From Clostridium sp. CAG:1013 (lineage in GTDB: Bacteria > Bacillota > Clostridia > Oscillospirales > Acutalibacteraceae), in assembly GCA_000432995.1 (NCBI GenBank), contig HF972650.1:46708-83545 (forward strand): a stretch of 36,838 nucleotides of DNA. The letters are read 5' to 3'. Both the position numbers and the translations under genes were made by a program. This document shows positions 23,806 through 31,370 of the stretch, piece by piece. Positions within the stretch are counted from its first letter, which is position 1. Every line of letters starts with the position of its first letter. The notes under the pieces were generated by a model. The model had not been told where the DNA came from. It ran no database searches and saw nothing but the letters and a program-made list of their open reading frames with translations.

Positions 23806-25164
23806 ATGATAGTGGCCCAGGTTTTGGCGGTTATTATTTTTATCGCCATGTTCGTGCTTGTGGTGATGGAAAAGATCGAGCGGCAGTACATCACCTTGGG
23901 ATGTGGCGGAGTTATGATCGTGTTGGTGTTCGGCATTGTGATGCGCAGCGTTGACGCCATTTGGAAAACATTGAATCTAAGCAGTTTCTTCACCGTGGAT
24001 TTTTGGTACACGGCTTCGGAGTCGGCGGAGTCCTCTACGGGAATCAACTGGTCCACCATCGTCTTTATCCTGGGGATGATGATCATGGTGGAAGGCATGG
24101 CGAAAGCAGGATTTTTCCGGTGGCTGTGCTTGGCGCTGGCAAAGCTGGTTCATTATCGGACGATCCCCATTTTCGTCACGTTCATGATCCTATCCTCTGT
24201 GCTGGCCATGTTTATTGACAGCATCACGGTGATCCTGTTCTTGGCGGCTGTCACAGTGGAGCTTGCCAAGCTTTTGAAGTTTAACCCCATCCCCATGATC
24301 CTTTCAGAGATCTTCTGCGCAAACCTGGGTGGATCCGCCACCATGTGCGGAGATCCTCCCAACATCATCATCGGTACATCTTTGGGGTATTCCTTTGCTG
24401 ATTTCCTGGTGAATACCGGTTTGATCGCCGGAATTGGTCTGGTGGCAGTTATTTTCTATTTCTTTTTCGCGTACAGAAAAGAACTGGCAGCCTCCAGCGC
24501 CGGAGGAGTAGACCTTAGCACTATTCCTTCACCCACCAGCGCCATTAGCAGCAAGCGGGATTTTACTCTTAGCTGCGTGATCTTTGCTGCGGCGGTGATC
24601 CTGCTGGCTACCCATTCAGCTACGGGCCTGACAGTGGCCCTGATCGGTGTGGTGATCGCAGTGGTCACCTTGGGAGTATTTTGGAGAGACGCTCTGGAAC
24701 TTCTGAAAAAAGTGGACTATAAGACTCTGCTGTTTTTCGTAGGACTGTTCATTGTGGTAGGTGGTCTGGAGCAGACACAGGTTCTGGAAGTTTTGGCAGG
24801 CTTTATCGGTCAGATCAGCGGAGGCAACCTGAAGCTGATGGTGGCTATTATCATTTGGCTTTCCGCCATTGCCAGCGCATTTGTGGATAACATTCCCTTT
24901 GCGGCAACCATGATCCCTGTGGTCAAGACTCTGGCAGCTGCTCAAGGCGTGGATCTTTCCACTCTGGCGTGGGGATTGGCCATGGGTACGGATATTGGCG
25001 GAAGTGCCACTCCCATCGGCGCGTCTGCCAATGTGGTGGGAACTTCTGTGGCTTCTCGTAACGGCTTCTTTATTGATTGGAAAACGTACTGCAAAACGGC
25101 GGTACCTGCTACGATCATCGTCATCACCATTTCTATGGTGATCATATTTGTGCGGTATTGCTGA
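23806..25164 (+). CDS. SLC13/ArsB-type ion transporter (anion:Na+ symporter or related permease)
   Basis: A 452-residue membrane protein with about 11-12 helices in two inverted halves. Each half carries the family's loop motif: NLGGSATMCGDPPNIIIG (first half) and DIGGSATPIGASANVVG (second half), which are the hairpin substrate sites of the ion-transporter superfamily (ArsB, NhaD, DASS/SLC13, P-protein). The start at 23806 follows AGGGGGAG; a longer reading to 23770 lacks a ribosome site. The next gene, 22 bases on, is a cytidylate-kinase-like protein in the same operon. The substrate could be a dicarboxylate, sulfate, arsenite or Na+, and the sequence alone does not decide it. Confidence 0.88.
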   Translation: MIVAQVLAVIIFIAMFVLVVMEKIERQYITLGCGGVMIVLVFGIVMRSVDAIWKTLNLSSFFTVDFWYTASESAESSTGINWSTIVFILGMMIMVEGMAKAGFFRWLCLALAKLVHYRTIPIFVTFMILSSVLAMFIDSITVILFLAAVTVELAKLLKFNPIPMILSEIFCANLGGSATMCGDPPNIIIGTSLGYSFADFLVNTGLIAGIGLVAVIFYFFFAYRKELAASSAGGVDLSTIPSPTSAISSKRDFTLSCVIFAAAVILLATHSATGLTVALIGVVIAVVTLGVFWRDALELLKKVDYKTLLFFVGLFIVVGGLEQTQVLEVLAGFIGQISGGNLKLMVAIIIWLSAIASAFVDNIPFAATMIPVVKTLAAAQGVDLSTLAWGLAMGTDIGGSATPIGASANVVGTSVASRNGFFIDWKTYCKTAVPATIIVITISMVIIFVRYC

Positions 25165-25186
25165 TTACGGAAAGAGAGGATAATCC

Positions 25187-25798
25187 ATGAATAAGCAAGT
25201 GATCGTGGCTCTGGGCCGGGAATTTGGAAGCGGAGGCCATTACGTAGGGGAGAGGATCGCAGAGTATTTTGGGATCACCTATTACGACCGCCGTATTTTG
25301 GAGGACATCGCTCAGGAAAAAAATGTCCGTATCGAGTACCTGGAAAAGTATGACGAGCAGAGGAGGAATATGCTTTTTTCCCGAAGCGTGAAGGGCTATA
25401 CCAACTCTATCGAGGAGATTGTGGCGGAGATGCAGTTTGAGTATCTCCAAAAGAAAGCGGCTTCCGGAGAGTCCTTTGTCATTGTGGGCCGGTGCGCGGA
25501 TGAGCTGTTCCGTGGGGATGAAAGACTGGTCTCTATCTTCGTGCTGGGAGATAAGGAGGACAAGATCCAGCGGGTGAGCAGGCGGCACAACATCACGCGG
25601 GAAGAGGCCGCCGCCATGATCGCCCGTCACGACAAGTCCCGTAAGAAATACCACAACCGTCATTCGGAGATAAAATGGGGCGACTCTCGGGGGTACGATA
25701 TCTGTATCAACAGTACCAGGCTAGGCATTGACAAAACAGCGGAACTGTTGGAAGCCTTCATCCGGGAGCGGACGGGTTTGGAACCTGCGGGAAAATAA
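25187..25798 (+). CDS. Cytidylate kinase-like family protein
   Basis: A 203-residue P-loop protein of the cytidylate_kin2 type. It opens with VIVALGREFGSGGHYVGER (P-loop GREFGSGG, residues 10-17). A YYDRRILEDIA stretch near 32-42 is typical for the group, with VIVGRCADEL near 97-106 and a basic lid RRHNITREEAA near 130-140. The group is widespread in clostridia beside transporters, but its acceptor substrate is unclear, and it is not the housekeeping Cmk. It is translated from AGAGAGGAT and ends at a strong terminator. It may regulate or serve the permease next to it, which is inference. Confidence 0.85.
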   Translation: MNKQVIVALGREFGSGGHYVGERIAEYFGITYYDRRILEDIAQEKNVRIEYLEKYDEQRRNMLFSRSVKGYTNSIEEIVAEMQFEYLQKKAASGESFVIVGRCADELFRGDERLVSIFVLGDKEDKIQRVSRRHNITREEAAAMIARHDKSRKKYHNRHSEIKWGDSRGYDICINSTRLGIDKTAELLEAFIRERTGLEPAGK

Positions 25799-25814
25799 GA
25801 GAAAACACAGTAGA

Positions 25815-25850
25815 AAAGGCGAGCAGGACGCAACGGTCCAGCTCGCCTTT
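25815..25850. terminator. Bidirectional terminator
   Basis: A 10-bp outer stem (25815-25824 with 25841-25850) and a 4-bp inner stem are separated by an A-A mismatch. It lies between two convergent genes. Confidence 0.85.
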
Positions 25851-25896
25851 CTATATTGGATAGATTTTAGCTTTAAAGGCCGGAGAGCTCAGGCGT

Positions 25897-26607
25897 TCAC
25901 CGGTCCAGGATCTTGCCGTCCACGGAGATGGTCACTACCTGCCAGGGAAGGAATTTCCCGCTGTTTTGCAGAGCGGTCTTAGCCGCGGCTTCCAAACCGC
26001 CGCAGCAGGGGACCTCCATACGCAGAATGGTCACGCTTTGGATGTCGTGGTTTTGGAGGATCTGGGTCAGCTTTTCGCTGTAATCCACATTGTCCAGCTT
26101 GGGGCAGCCGATGAGAGTGATCTTCCCACGCATGAATTCTTCATGGACATTGGCATAGGCGTAGGCGGTGCAGTCCGCGGCGATCAGCAGTTTGGCGCCC
26201 TGAAAGTAGGGGGCGTTCACGGGGACCAGCTTGATTTGGCAGGGCCACTGTCCCAGCTGCGAGGAAATTTTTGCCTGAGGAGCTGCTTGAGGCGCGTCGG
26301 TGGTTCTGTCAAAGCGGCGCATCTGATGGCCGGGGCAGCCAACCTGGGGATGGGCGGGGGCGTCCTGCTTTTTGCGCATGTTTTCCTGGACCGCCTTTTC
26401 GTCGTAGGCGGCGGCTTCCCGTTCCACAAAGGTGATGGCGCCTGTGGGACAGGCGGGGAGACAGTCACCCAGGCCGTCGCAGTAATCGTCCCGCAGTAGG
26501 ACGGCCTTTCCGTCCACCATGCCGATGGCTCCCTCGTGGCAGGCCTGAGCGCATGCGCCACAACCGTTGCATTTTTCTTGGTCTATCTGAATGATTTTGC
26601 GGATCAT
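25897..26607 (-). CDS. Ferredoxin-like 4Fe-4S protein with C-terminal domain
   Basis: A 236-residue protein. An N-terminal two-cluster ferredoxin domain has CNGCGACAQAC (Cys13, 16, 19, 23) and CDGLGDCLPAC (Cys43, 49, 53). The second motif has Leu at position 46 where the classic pattern has Cys, so one site should be a three-cysteine cluster. The C-terminal half, with VPCCGG near residue 207, is of unknown role. The start at 26607 lies nine bases after GGAG; an extension to 26682 crosses the divergent promoter and is unlikely. The gene faces a Crp/Fnr regulator, as is common for oxygen- or NO-responsive redox genes in clostridia. The redox partner is unknown. Confidence 0.85.
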   Translation of the reverse strand: MIRKIIQIDQEKCNGCGACAQACHEGAIGMVDGKAVLLRDDYCDGLGDCLPACPTGAITFVEREAAAYDEKAVQENMRKKQDAPAHPQVGCPGHQMRRFDRTTDAPQAAPQAKISSQLGQWPCQIKLVPVNAPYFQGAKLLIAADCTAYAYANVHEEFMRGKITLIGCPKLDNVDYSEKLTQILQNHDIQSVTILRMEVPCCGGLEAAAKTALQNSGKFLPWQVVTISVDGKILDR

Positions 26608-26629
26608 AAAGATCGCTCCTTTCCGTTTC

Positions 26630-26658
26630 TTGAACTTACGAAGAGAGTATACTATACT
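26630..26658 (+). promoter_or_regulatory. Sigma-A promoter of the Crp/Fnr regulator
   Basis: TTGAAC (26630-26635) and TATACT (26653-26658) have a 17-base spacer. Confidence 0.7.
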
Positions 26659-26672
26659 TACAAAGAAAAGTA

Positions 26673-26690
26673 TGTTGTTCAAACAACGTC
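26673..26690. promoter_or_regulatory. Probable Crp/Fnr-type operator
   Basis: The dyad GTTGTT-ca-AACAAC (26674-26687) has perfect 6-bp arms and one more pair outside. It lies between the divergent genes, just downstream of the regulator's -10 box, where binding would repress the regulator itself. Confidence 0.6.
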
Positions 26691-26703
26691 AGGAGGAAAA
26701 AAC

Positions 26704-27357
26704 GTGGTTTTGTCGGAAAGCAAATTGTTCCAGGGACTGAGCGAAGAGGATATCAACTCCCTGCTGGGATGTTTGGGCGCAGTCCGTCGGGAATACGGCA
26801 GGGGAGAGACCATTCTTTCTGAGGGTAAAGTCACGGAAAGCCTTGGAATAGTCCTATCCGGCAGGGCTATCATTTCCCGCAGTGACATCTGGGGCAACAA
26901 CAGTGTGTTGGGCAGCGCTGACCCGGGAGAGGTGTTCGCTGAGGTGTACGCCTGCATCCCTGGGGAGCCACTGCGCATCTCAGTTACCGCCGCGGAGGAT
27001 ACCACGGTTCTATTTTTAAATGTGGGACGGGTGCTGTCCACCTGCTCTAACGCCTGTTCGTTCCACACCAAGCTGGTAGGGAACCTGCTCACTGTGTGTG
27101 CTCATAAAAGCCTGAGCCTGTCTCAAAGGATCCTTCATACCAGCTCCAAATCCATTCGAGGGAGGCTCATGTCTTTCTTTTCCGAATGTGTTAGGTCTTC
27201 TGGCAGTTGTGAGTTCCGAATCCCCTATAACCGGCAGCAGCTGGCGGACTATCTGGGAGTGGACCGGAGCGCTCTCAGCGGAGAGCTTTCCAAAATGCGG
27301 AAAGAGGGCCTTCTGGAATATGAGAAAAACTGGTTCCACCTCAAGCTGGAGGAGTGA
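26704..27357 (+). CDS. Crp/Fnr family transcriptional regulator
   Basis: A 217-residue regulator with an N-terminal cyclic-nucleotide-binding-type beta roll (about 10-115), a long dimer helix and a C-terminal winged helix (recognition part YNRQQLADYLGVDRSALSGE, residues 175-194). The GTG start at 26704 is seven bases after AGGAGG; the reading upstream of it overlaps the promoter. There are several Cys in the sensor part (23, 84, 114, 118) but no classic N-terminal FNR cluster. It may sense oxygen, nitric oxide or a ligand without an FNR-type cluster. It likely controls the divergent ferredoxin-like gene through the dyad at 26673. It ends at a strong terminator. Confidence 0.9.
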   Translation: MVLSESKLFQGLSEEDINSLLGCLGAVRREYGRGETILSEGKVTESLGIVLSGRAIISRSDIWGNNSVLGSADPGEVFAEVYACIPGEPLRISVTAAEDTTVLFLNVGRVLSTCSNACSFHTKLVGNLLTVCAHKSLSLSQRILHTSSKSIRGRLMSFFSECVRSSGSCEFRIPYNRQQLADYLGVDRSALSGELSKMRKEGLLEYEKNWFHLKLEE

Positions 27358-27381
27358 TCAATTTCCCCGGAAAAAAAGAGC

Positions 27382-27420
27382 GCCCGGACGCTTCCGTTGA
27401 TAAAGAAGCGTCCGGGCTTT
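27382..27420. terminator. Terminator of the Crp/Fnr gene
   Basis: A perfect 13-bp stem (27382-27394 with 27405-27417) is followed by TTTGTT. An A-run lies before the stem, so it can also act on the convergent ABC operon. Confidence 0.9.
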
Positions 27421-27431
27421 GTTAGTTCACT

Positions 27432-28070
27432 TTAGAATTCCATGCGCTGGTAGATGCGTCTTGTCACCAGGAAGGAAAGAACGTACAGCGCCAGAACTAC
27501 CAGTATCAGTACCGGGATCAGGGAGGCAATGTTGTTCTGCACCAAGTCGAAGGCAGAGCTAATAGCCTCATCTGACCAAATTCCCGCCTTGTTCAAGCCG
27601 AAAAGCAAACCAGTGGGGACGAAAACCATCAGCAGGAACACGACTACCACCATGTTTTGGCCCAGTCGCAGACTGACAGGCATCACGATGGCCTGGGCAA
27701 ACAGGATGATACAGAAAAGCAGGGGATAGGCCCAGGAGGGCATGGGAGAGCCCGCAGTCAGGTTGCTGACGATAATCACTAGCCCAAACGCCGATGCGCT
27801 GAGGATCCCGGCAAAATATTTCGCCAGGATCACCTTGGTCCGGGAGATGGGGCTGGCGCAGACAAACTTATTCCAGCCGCAGGTTTTGTCGTAGTGCAGG
27901 GAGTAGGTGGGGGTCATGGTGCCCAAAGACACCATAATACCCAGGGTGGGACCCAGCATTTCCTTCTGACCGATGACCGCGTTATATCCCACAAACAGAG
28001 CAAGCATCACAAAAGTGAGAAGCAGTTCCTTTTTGGCGGTAAAAAAATCTTTATAGAGCAGTCCAAGCAT
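27432..28070 (-). CDS. ABC-2 type exporter permease
   Basis: A 212-residue membrane protein with about six helices of the ABC2_membrane_5 type. It opens with a cytoplasmic LLYKDFFTAKKELL stretch and has the family's YSLHYDKTCGWNKF and SPISRTKVILAKY loop near residues 56-84. The ATPase gene stops one base before it starts, so both are made from one message. Members of this group sit with a YtrA-type GntR regulator and act in export or in resistance to cell-wall-active compounds. The substrate is unknown. Confidence 0.88.
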   Translation of the reverse strand: MLGLLYKDFFTAKKELLLTFVMLALFVGYNAVIGQKEMLGPTLGIMVSLGTMTPTYSLHYDKTCGWNKFVCASPISRTKVILAKYFAGILSASAFGLVIIVSNLTAGSPMPSWAYPLLFCIILFAQAIVMPVSLRLGQNMVVVVFLLMVFVPTGLLFGLNKAGIWSDEAISSAFDLVQNNIASLIPVLILVVLALYVLSFLVTRRIYQRMEF

Positions 28071-28934
28071 TTAAAGTCCCTCCTGTCCCGAAAGCTTTTT
28101 CCCCTTGACACAGTACAACAGAATGTCGTCCAGGGAGGCGTTTTCCACCTGGTAGTCCCCGGGTAGCCGGTAGCGCTTCACCAGAGCGGTCACCCCGAAC
28201 TCGCTGTTCCGATAACCTGTCACAGCGCTGGGATCCAGCTCTTGAATCTGTTCTCGGGTGCAGTGGAGCAGGCCGTAGGTTTCCAACAGATCGTCCTTCT
28301 CACCCACCATCAGCAGTTTTCCCTCATGGATGAAAGCGATGTAGTCGGCGATCTTCTCCAGGTCCCCCGTGATGTGGGAGGACAAAAACACACTGTGTTC
28401 CTCGTCCTGGATAAAGTCGTAGAGAATGTCCAGAATGTCGTCCCGCACGATGGGGTCCAGGCCGCTGGTGGCTTCGTCCAGCACCAGCAGTTTCGCCCCA
28501 TGGGACAGAGCCACTGCCAGAGACAGCTTCATCACCATGCCTCGGGAATATTCTTTGATCTTTTTGTCCGGGCTGATCTGGAAACGTTCCAGAAAACGGC
28601 AGTAGGCTTCCTGATCCCAGCCCTTATAGATGTGAGCCATGGAGCTTCCCAGTTGTTTGGCGTTCATTTCCTGAGGAAAGAACCCGCTGTCCAGTACCAG
28701 GCCTACCTTCTCCATGACAGACCGGTCCTGAGTGGGGTCTTTTCCTAGAAGGCGGATCTCTCCGCCGTCTTTGCGGATGAGTCCCAGCATGGTTTTGATA
28801 GTGGTGCTTTTTCCGGCACCGTTTTCCCCAATGAATCCCATGATGCACCCTTTGGGCAGGGACAGGCTCACATTGTCCAGGGTGAAATGCTTATAGCTCT
28901 TGCGCAGTCCGCGCAGTTCCAAGGCGTTTTCCAT
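28071..28934 (-). CDS. ABC exporter ATP-binding protein
   Basis: A 287-residue ATPase with Walker A GENGAGKST (36-44), a Q-loop region near 88, a signature reading YSRGM (129-133) instead of LSGGQ, Walker B LLVLDEA (149-155) and a late switch His in LSSHITGDLE. The YSRGM variant is usual for the YtrB/BcrA-type exporters that pair with ABC-2 permeases. It lies 19 bases after the GntR gene in the same operon. Residues beyond 220 form a C-terminal domain of the kind seen in these exporters. Confidence 0.93.
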   Translation of the reverse strand: MENALELRGLRKSYKHFTLDNVSLSLPKGCIMGFIGENGAGKSTTIKTMLGLIRKDGGEIRLLGKDPTQDRSVMEKVGLVLDSGFFPQEMNAKQLGSSMAHIYKGWDQEAYCRFLERFQISPDKKIKEYSRGMVMKLSLAVALSHGAKLLVLDEATSGLDPIVRDDILDILYDFIQDEEHSVFLSSHITGDLEKIADYIAFIHEGKLLMVGEKDDLLETYGLLHCTREQIQELDPSAVTGYRNSEFGVTALVKRYRLPGDYQVENASLDDILLYCVKGKKLSGQEGL

Positions 28935-28953
28935 ATGTTTCTCCTTTGATCCC

Positions 28954-29328
28954 TCAGCGATCTTCCCAGAGCAGGCGCAGAGTTTCCAAAAGCTCTTCTT
29001 TTTCCATGCCGCAGAGCTGGGCAGCGTGGACGGCTTGGGTCAGGTGTTCTTCCACCTGACGGAGCTGCTCCTCCTTGAGAAACTCCGTGTTTTTCCCCGC
29101 CACAAAGCTGCCCTTACCGGTGAGGGAATAGAGGAAGCCTTCCCGCTCCAACTCCTCATAGGCCCGCTTGGTGGTGATGACGCTGATGCGCAGTTCCTTG
29201 GCCAGCAGCCGCATGGAGGGAAGGGCATCGCCTTCCTTCAGCTCTCCGGAAATGATGAGGGCTTTTACCTGCTCGGTTATCTGTTCGTAAATAGGTTTCC
29301 CGCTTTGATTGCTGATGACAATATGCAA
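28954..29328 (-). CDS. GntR family regulator, YtrA subfamily
   Basis: A 124-residue repressor with a winged helix (residues 10-77: PIYEQITEQVK, GDALPSMRLLAKELRIS, then the wing LTGKGSFV) and a short helical tail that serves as dimer domain. The small tail, as opposed to a large ligand domain, is the mark of the YtrA group. The start is a TTG at 29328, nine bases after AGGAG, with no ATG nearby. It leads the ABC exporter operon and most likely represses it by way of the perfect dyad over its promoter at 29478-29496, with the inducer being a toxic compound. Confidence 0.92.
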   Translation of the reverse strand: MHIVISNQSGKPIYEQITEQVKALIISGELKEGDALPSMRLLAKELRISVITTKRAYEELEREGFLYSLTGKGSFVAGKNTEFLKEEQLRQVEEHLTQAVHAAQLCGMEKEELLETLRLLWEDR

Positions 29329-29397
29329 ACGATCACACTCCTGACGCCAGGGAGAGACCGGCGATTCCGATCCTGTCCGGGCGTTTCGTTTCCCCGA

Positions 29398-29420
29398 AGG
29401 ATGGGCCCATCCTCCGGAGG
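29398..29420. repeat. Two adjoining perfect palindromes in the GntR leader
   Basis: AGGATGGGCCCATCCT (29398-29413) is a 16-base perfect palindrome, and CCTCCGGAGG (29411-29420) overlaps it by three bases. Both fall in the mRNA leader of about 150 bases between the promoter and the GntR start. Confidence 0.5.
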
Positions 29421-29477
29421 CGCCGGCGGGTGGTACCTTCCTGCCGACGGCTGCAACATTCCTTCGCGATGGAATAT

Positions 29478-29496
29478 TGTATATATACTATATACA
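29478..29496. promoter_or_regulatory. Probable GntR (YtrA-type) operator
   Basis: TGTATATA-tac-TATATACA is a dyad with perfect 8-bp arms that covers the -10 box of the operon promoter, a classic site for autorepression. Confidence 0.75.
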
Positions 29497-29516
29497 CACT
29501 TAGAACGGTTTGTCAA
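29487..29516 (-). promoter_or_regulatory. Promoter of the GntR/ABC exporter operon
   Basis: On the minus strand, TTGACA (29516-29511) is followed by TATAGT (29492-29487, 18-base spacer) or TATATA (29494-29489, 16-base spacer). Confidence 0.75.
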
Positions 29517-29526
29517 TGCTTTTTTC

Positions 29527-29560
29527 AAAAAAAGAGTACCGCGGAAATTTCGCGGTACTC
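29527..29560 (-). terminator. Terminator of the CPBP protease gene
   Basis: A 10-bp stem, GAGTACCGCG with CGCGGTACTC (29534-29543 and 29551-29560), is followed by a run of seven T on the minus strand. Confidence 0.9.
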
Positions 29561-29581
29561 CAAAGAAAGAACAGATCCATA

Positions 29582-30229
29582 TCAGCTTCCGAAAGCGTTG
29601 ATGACCCCGTGGGCAAGCATGGAAGCGTACACGTTGCCGCACTTATACCGGAGAAATCCAAAGACGAGCCCTAAAGCCAATCCTGTGACCACCTTCCAAA
29701 AAAGGATGGAGACCACATCAGACTGAGGGAAGAATAGAGAAGTGCGCCACAGGACTGTGTCAGCGTACCCCAGGTGCCAGAGCCCGAACAGCAGGGCGGA
29801 GAGGAGGTAGGCGGCCGGCTTGCCACGAAGAATCTCCAACTTTCTCCAGACCCATCCCCGGAACACCACTTCCTCAAAGACCACGGTGATCACTGCGCCG
29901 TACGTCAAGGACAACAGGGCTTGAGGGGAGAGGTTCTGGGTGATAAGGGGCGTGGATATAAGGAACGCCGCCGCCAGCGCGGTGGAAAGAATGTACTTCC
30001 AGTTGAATCTCTCGGGAAAGAGGTTCCATGTCTTGTCTTGGTGTTTCCACCATACCAGCATGACAGCTGACATAACGGCCATGTAGAGACAGCTTACCAG
30101 GGTATCCGTCCAGATGGAGCGTTCCACCCAGGTGAAAACAACTGCTTTTACTCCCATTCGCAAAAGCTGGAGCCCGGCAGGAATCCCCAGGATCTCCACG
30201 GCAGTGATAACTTTTTGTGTTCGGTTCAT
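29582..30229 (-). CDS. CPBP family intramembrane glutamic protease
   Basis: A 215-residue membrane protein with about six helices and the four conserved parts of the CPBP (Abi/CAAX) family. EEVVFRG holds the catalytic Glu pair and Arg. FGLWHLG holds the metal- or water-side His. A LAHGVIN motif lies near the end, with an Asn after the His. Some members cleave prenylated or membrane peptides and others give immunity to bacteriocins. It is transcribed alone. The closeness of an ABC exporter operon with a GntR regulator fits a peptide-antibiotic defence role, which is inference. Confidence 0.9.
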   Translation of the reverse strand: MNRTQKVITAVEILGIPAGLQLLRMGVKAVVFTWVERSIWTDTLVSCLYMAVMSAVMLVWWKHQDKTWNLFPERFNWKYILSTALAAAFLISTPLITQNLSPQALLSLTYGAVITVVFEEVVFRGWVWRKLEILRGKPAAYLLSALLFGLWHLGYADTVLWRTSLFFPQSDVVSILFWKVVTGLALGLVFGFLRYKCGNVYASMLAHGVINAFGS

Positions 30230-30270
30230 GGGCGCCCTCCCACTGAGATCGACAATATTTTATGTCTACC

Positions 30271-30299
30271 AGTATAGAAGAACCGCCGAAAACCGTCAA
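30271..30299 (-). promoter_or_regulatory. Promoter of the CPBP protease gene
   Basis: On the minus strand, TTGACG (30299-30294) and TATACT (30276-30271) have a 17-base spacer. Confidence 0.75.
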
Positions 30300-30319
30300 G
30301 GTCCTGGTTTATGGGAATC

Positions 30320-30353
30320 AAAAAGAGGAGAGCTGCCAAACTCTCCTCTTTTT
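30320..30353 (-). terminator. Terminator of the tributyrin-type esterase gene
   Basis: A perfect 12-bp stem (30321-30332 with 30341-30352) of GAGGAGAG type has flanking A- and T-runs. It lies 20 bases past the stop. Confidence 0.88.
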
Positions 30354-30371
30354 AAAATCATATCTGTATTT

Positions 30372-31199
30372 TTAACCGTCAATGTTCCCGGAGCTGACGC
30401 CCTGTTTTGCTTGTCCCAGAGGCAGCCACTCCATGGCTCTGAGAATGTATTCATCCCAGAAATACCAGTCATGGACGCCGGGGCCTTCCTCGTAGGTCAC
30501 GTCGAATCCCAGCTTTTGCAGGTGGTCCCGGAATTGCCGGTTTACGCCAATGAGCTCGTCCTCGGTGCCGCAGGCCATGTAGAATTTGGGCTTTTCCGCC
30601 AGGGGAGCTACTTTTTCCGCCAGTGCGTCATAGTCGAAGAAACTGCCCCGCACTTTGGTCAGGTCCCCGAAGATGCTCTCGTAGTAACCCCGGTTGGTAA
30701 AGAGATTGTCGGTGTATTCCTTGTTCTGGGGAGCAGAATCCAGGATCAAGGCGGAGGAAAGGGCGCATACTGCCCCGAAGGTTTCCGGGTTCTGAAGTCC
30801 GTTGACGATGGACCCGAAACCGCCCATGGAAAGGCCGCCGATGAACGTGTCCTCCCGCTTCCGGGACAAGGGGAAGGTGCGCCGGGTGAAGTCCACCAGT
30901 TCCTTGCCAATGAACGTGCCGTAGTTGGCGCTGGACTTGGGGTTGTCCACATAGAAGCTGTTGTCGCCGGAGGGCATCACTACCGCCAGATTTCTGTCTT
31001 GGGCCCAGCTTTGAACCCGGGTGCCGCTGACCCAGTCAGTATAGTTGCCCATGATGCCGTGAAGCAGGTATAGAGTTTTAAAGGGACCTTCCGGCTGGGT
31101 TCCCTGAGGCCCCACAAATTTGTCGGTGGGAAGGACGACCTGGATGGGGACCGTCCGCATCAGCGCTTTAGAAAAGAAATTACATTGGATTAAAGCCAT
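30372..31199 (-). CDS. Tributyrin/acetyl esterase, EstA-like
   Basis: A 275-residue alpha/beta hydrolase of the esterase D type. The oxyanion loop is LLHGIMGN (45-52), and the nucleophile elbow is GGLSMGG with Ser124. A CGTEDEL loop near residue 209 carries the probable acid, and HDWYFWDEYI near 245-254 carries the catalytic His. It is close to bacterial tributyrin esterases (EstA) that cleave short acyl esters, including sugar acetates. It is cytoplasmic. The start at 31199 is 11 bases after AAGGA; an ATG at 31211 touches the ribosome site and is less likely. It has its own promoter. Confidence 0.88.
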   Translation of the reverse strand: MALIQCNFFSKALMRTVPIQVVLPTDKFVGPQGTQPEGPFKTLYLLHGIMGNYTDWVSGTRVQSWAQDRNLAVVMPSGDNSFYVDNPKSSANYGTFIGKELVDFTRRTFPLSRKREDTFIGGLSMGGFGSIVNGLQNPETFGAVCALSSALILDSAPQNKEYTDNLFTNRGYYESIFGDLTKVRGSFFDYDALAEKVAPLAEKPKFYMACGTEDELIGVNRQFRDHLQKLGFDVTYEEGPGVHDWYFWDEYILRAMEWLPLGQAKQGVSSGNIDG

Positions 31200-31235
31200 A
31201 AGATCACACATCCTTTAGCTGGTATTTTTATCTAT

Positions 31236-31264
31236 ATTATAGAAGAAACAAATGAACCTTGCAA
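31236..31264 (-). promoter_or_regulatory. Promoter of the tributyrin-type esterase gene
   Basis: On the minus strand, TTGCAA (31264-31259) and TATAAT (31241-31236) have a 17-base spacer. Confidence 0.82.
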
Positions 31265-31296
31265 CGACATTTTTTTGCAGCTTTTTCTTAGAAATA

Positions 31297-31326
31297 TTGC
31301 AAAAACGGTCTGGGCTGTGGTATGCT
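31297..31326 (+). promoter_or_regulatory. Promoter of the PuuD-like gene
   Basis: TTGCAA (31297-31302) and TATGCT (31321-31326) have an 18-base spacer and a TG-n extension before the -10 box. Confidence 0.65.
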
Positions 31327-31370
31327 AGGCAGGTACTATGCTGAAATTCATCCCAGAGAGGAGTTATTTT

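Noticed and set aside
26536..26703. A longer N-terminus for the Crp/Fnr regulator
   Set aside because: It would run through the divergent promoter region and overlap the ferredoxin gene. The GTG at 26704 has an ideal AGGAGG site.
29325..29331. GCAAACG, the LacI-type half-site, at the GntR start (also near 12249 and 34714)
   Set aside because: A 7-base word is expected several times by chance here. These copies lie in or at coding regions without dyad or promoter spacing.
29427..29437. GGGTGGTACC resembling the T-box antiterminator core
   Set aside because: The following CGCG and the long T-box leader are missing, and no amino-acid gene lies downstream on that strand.
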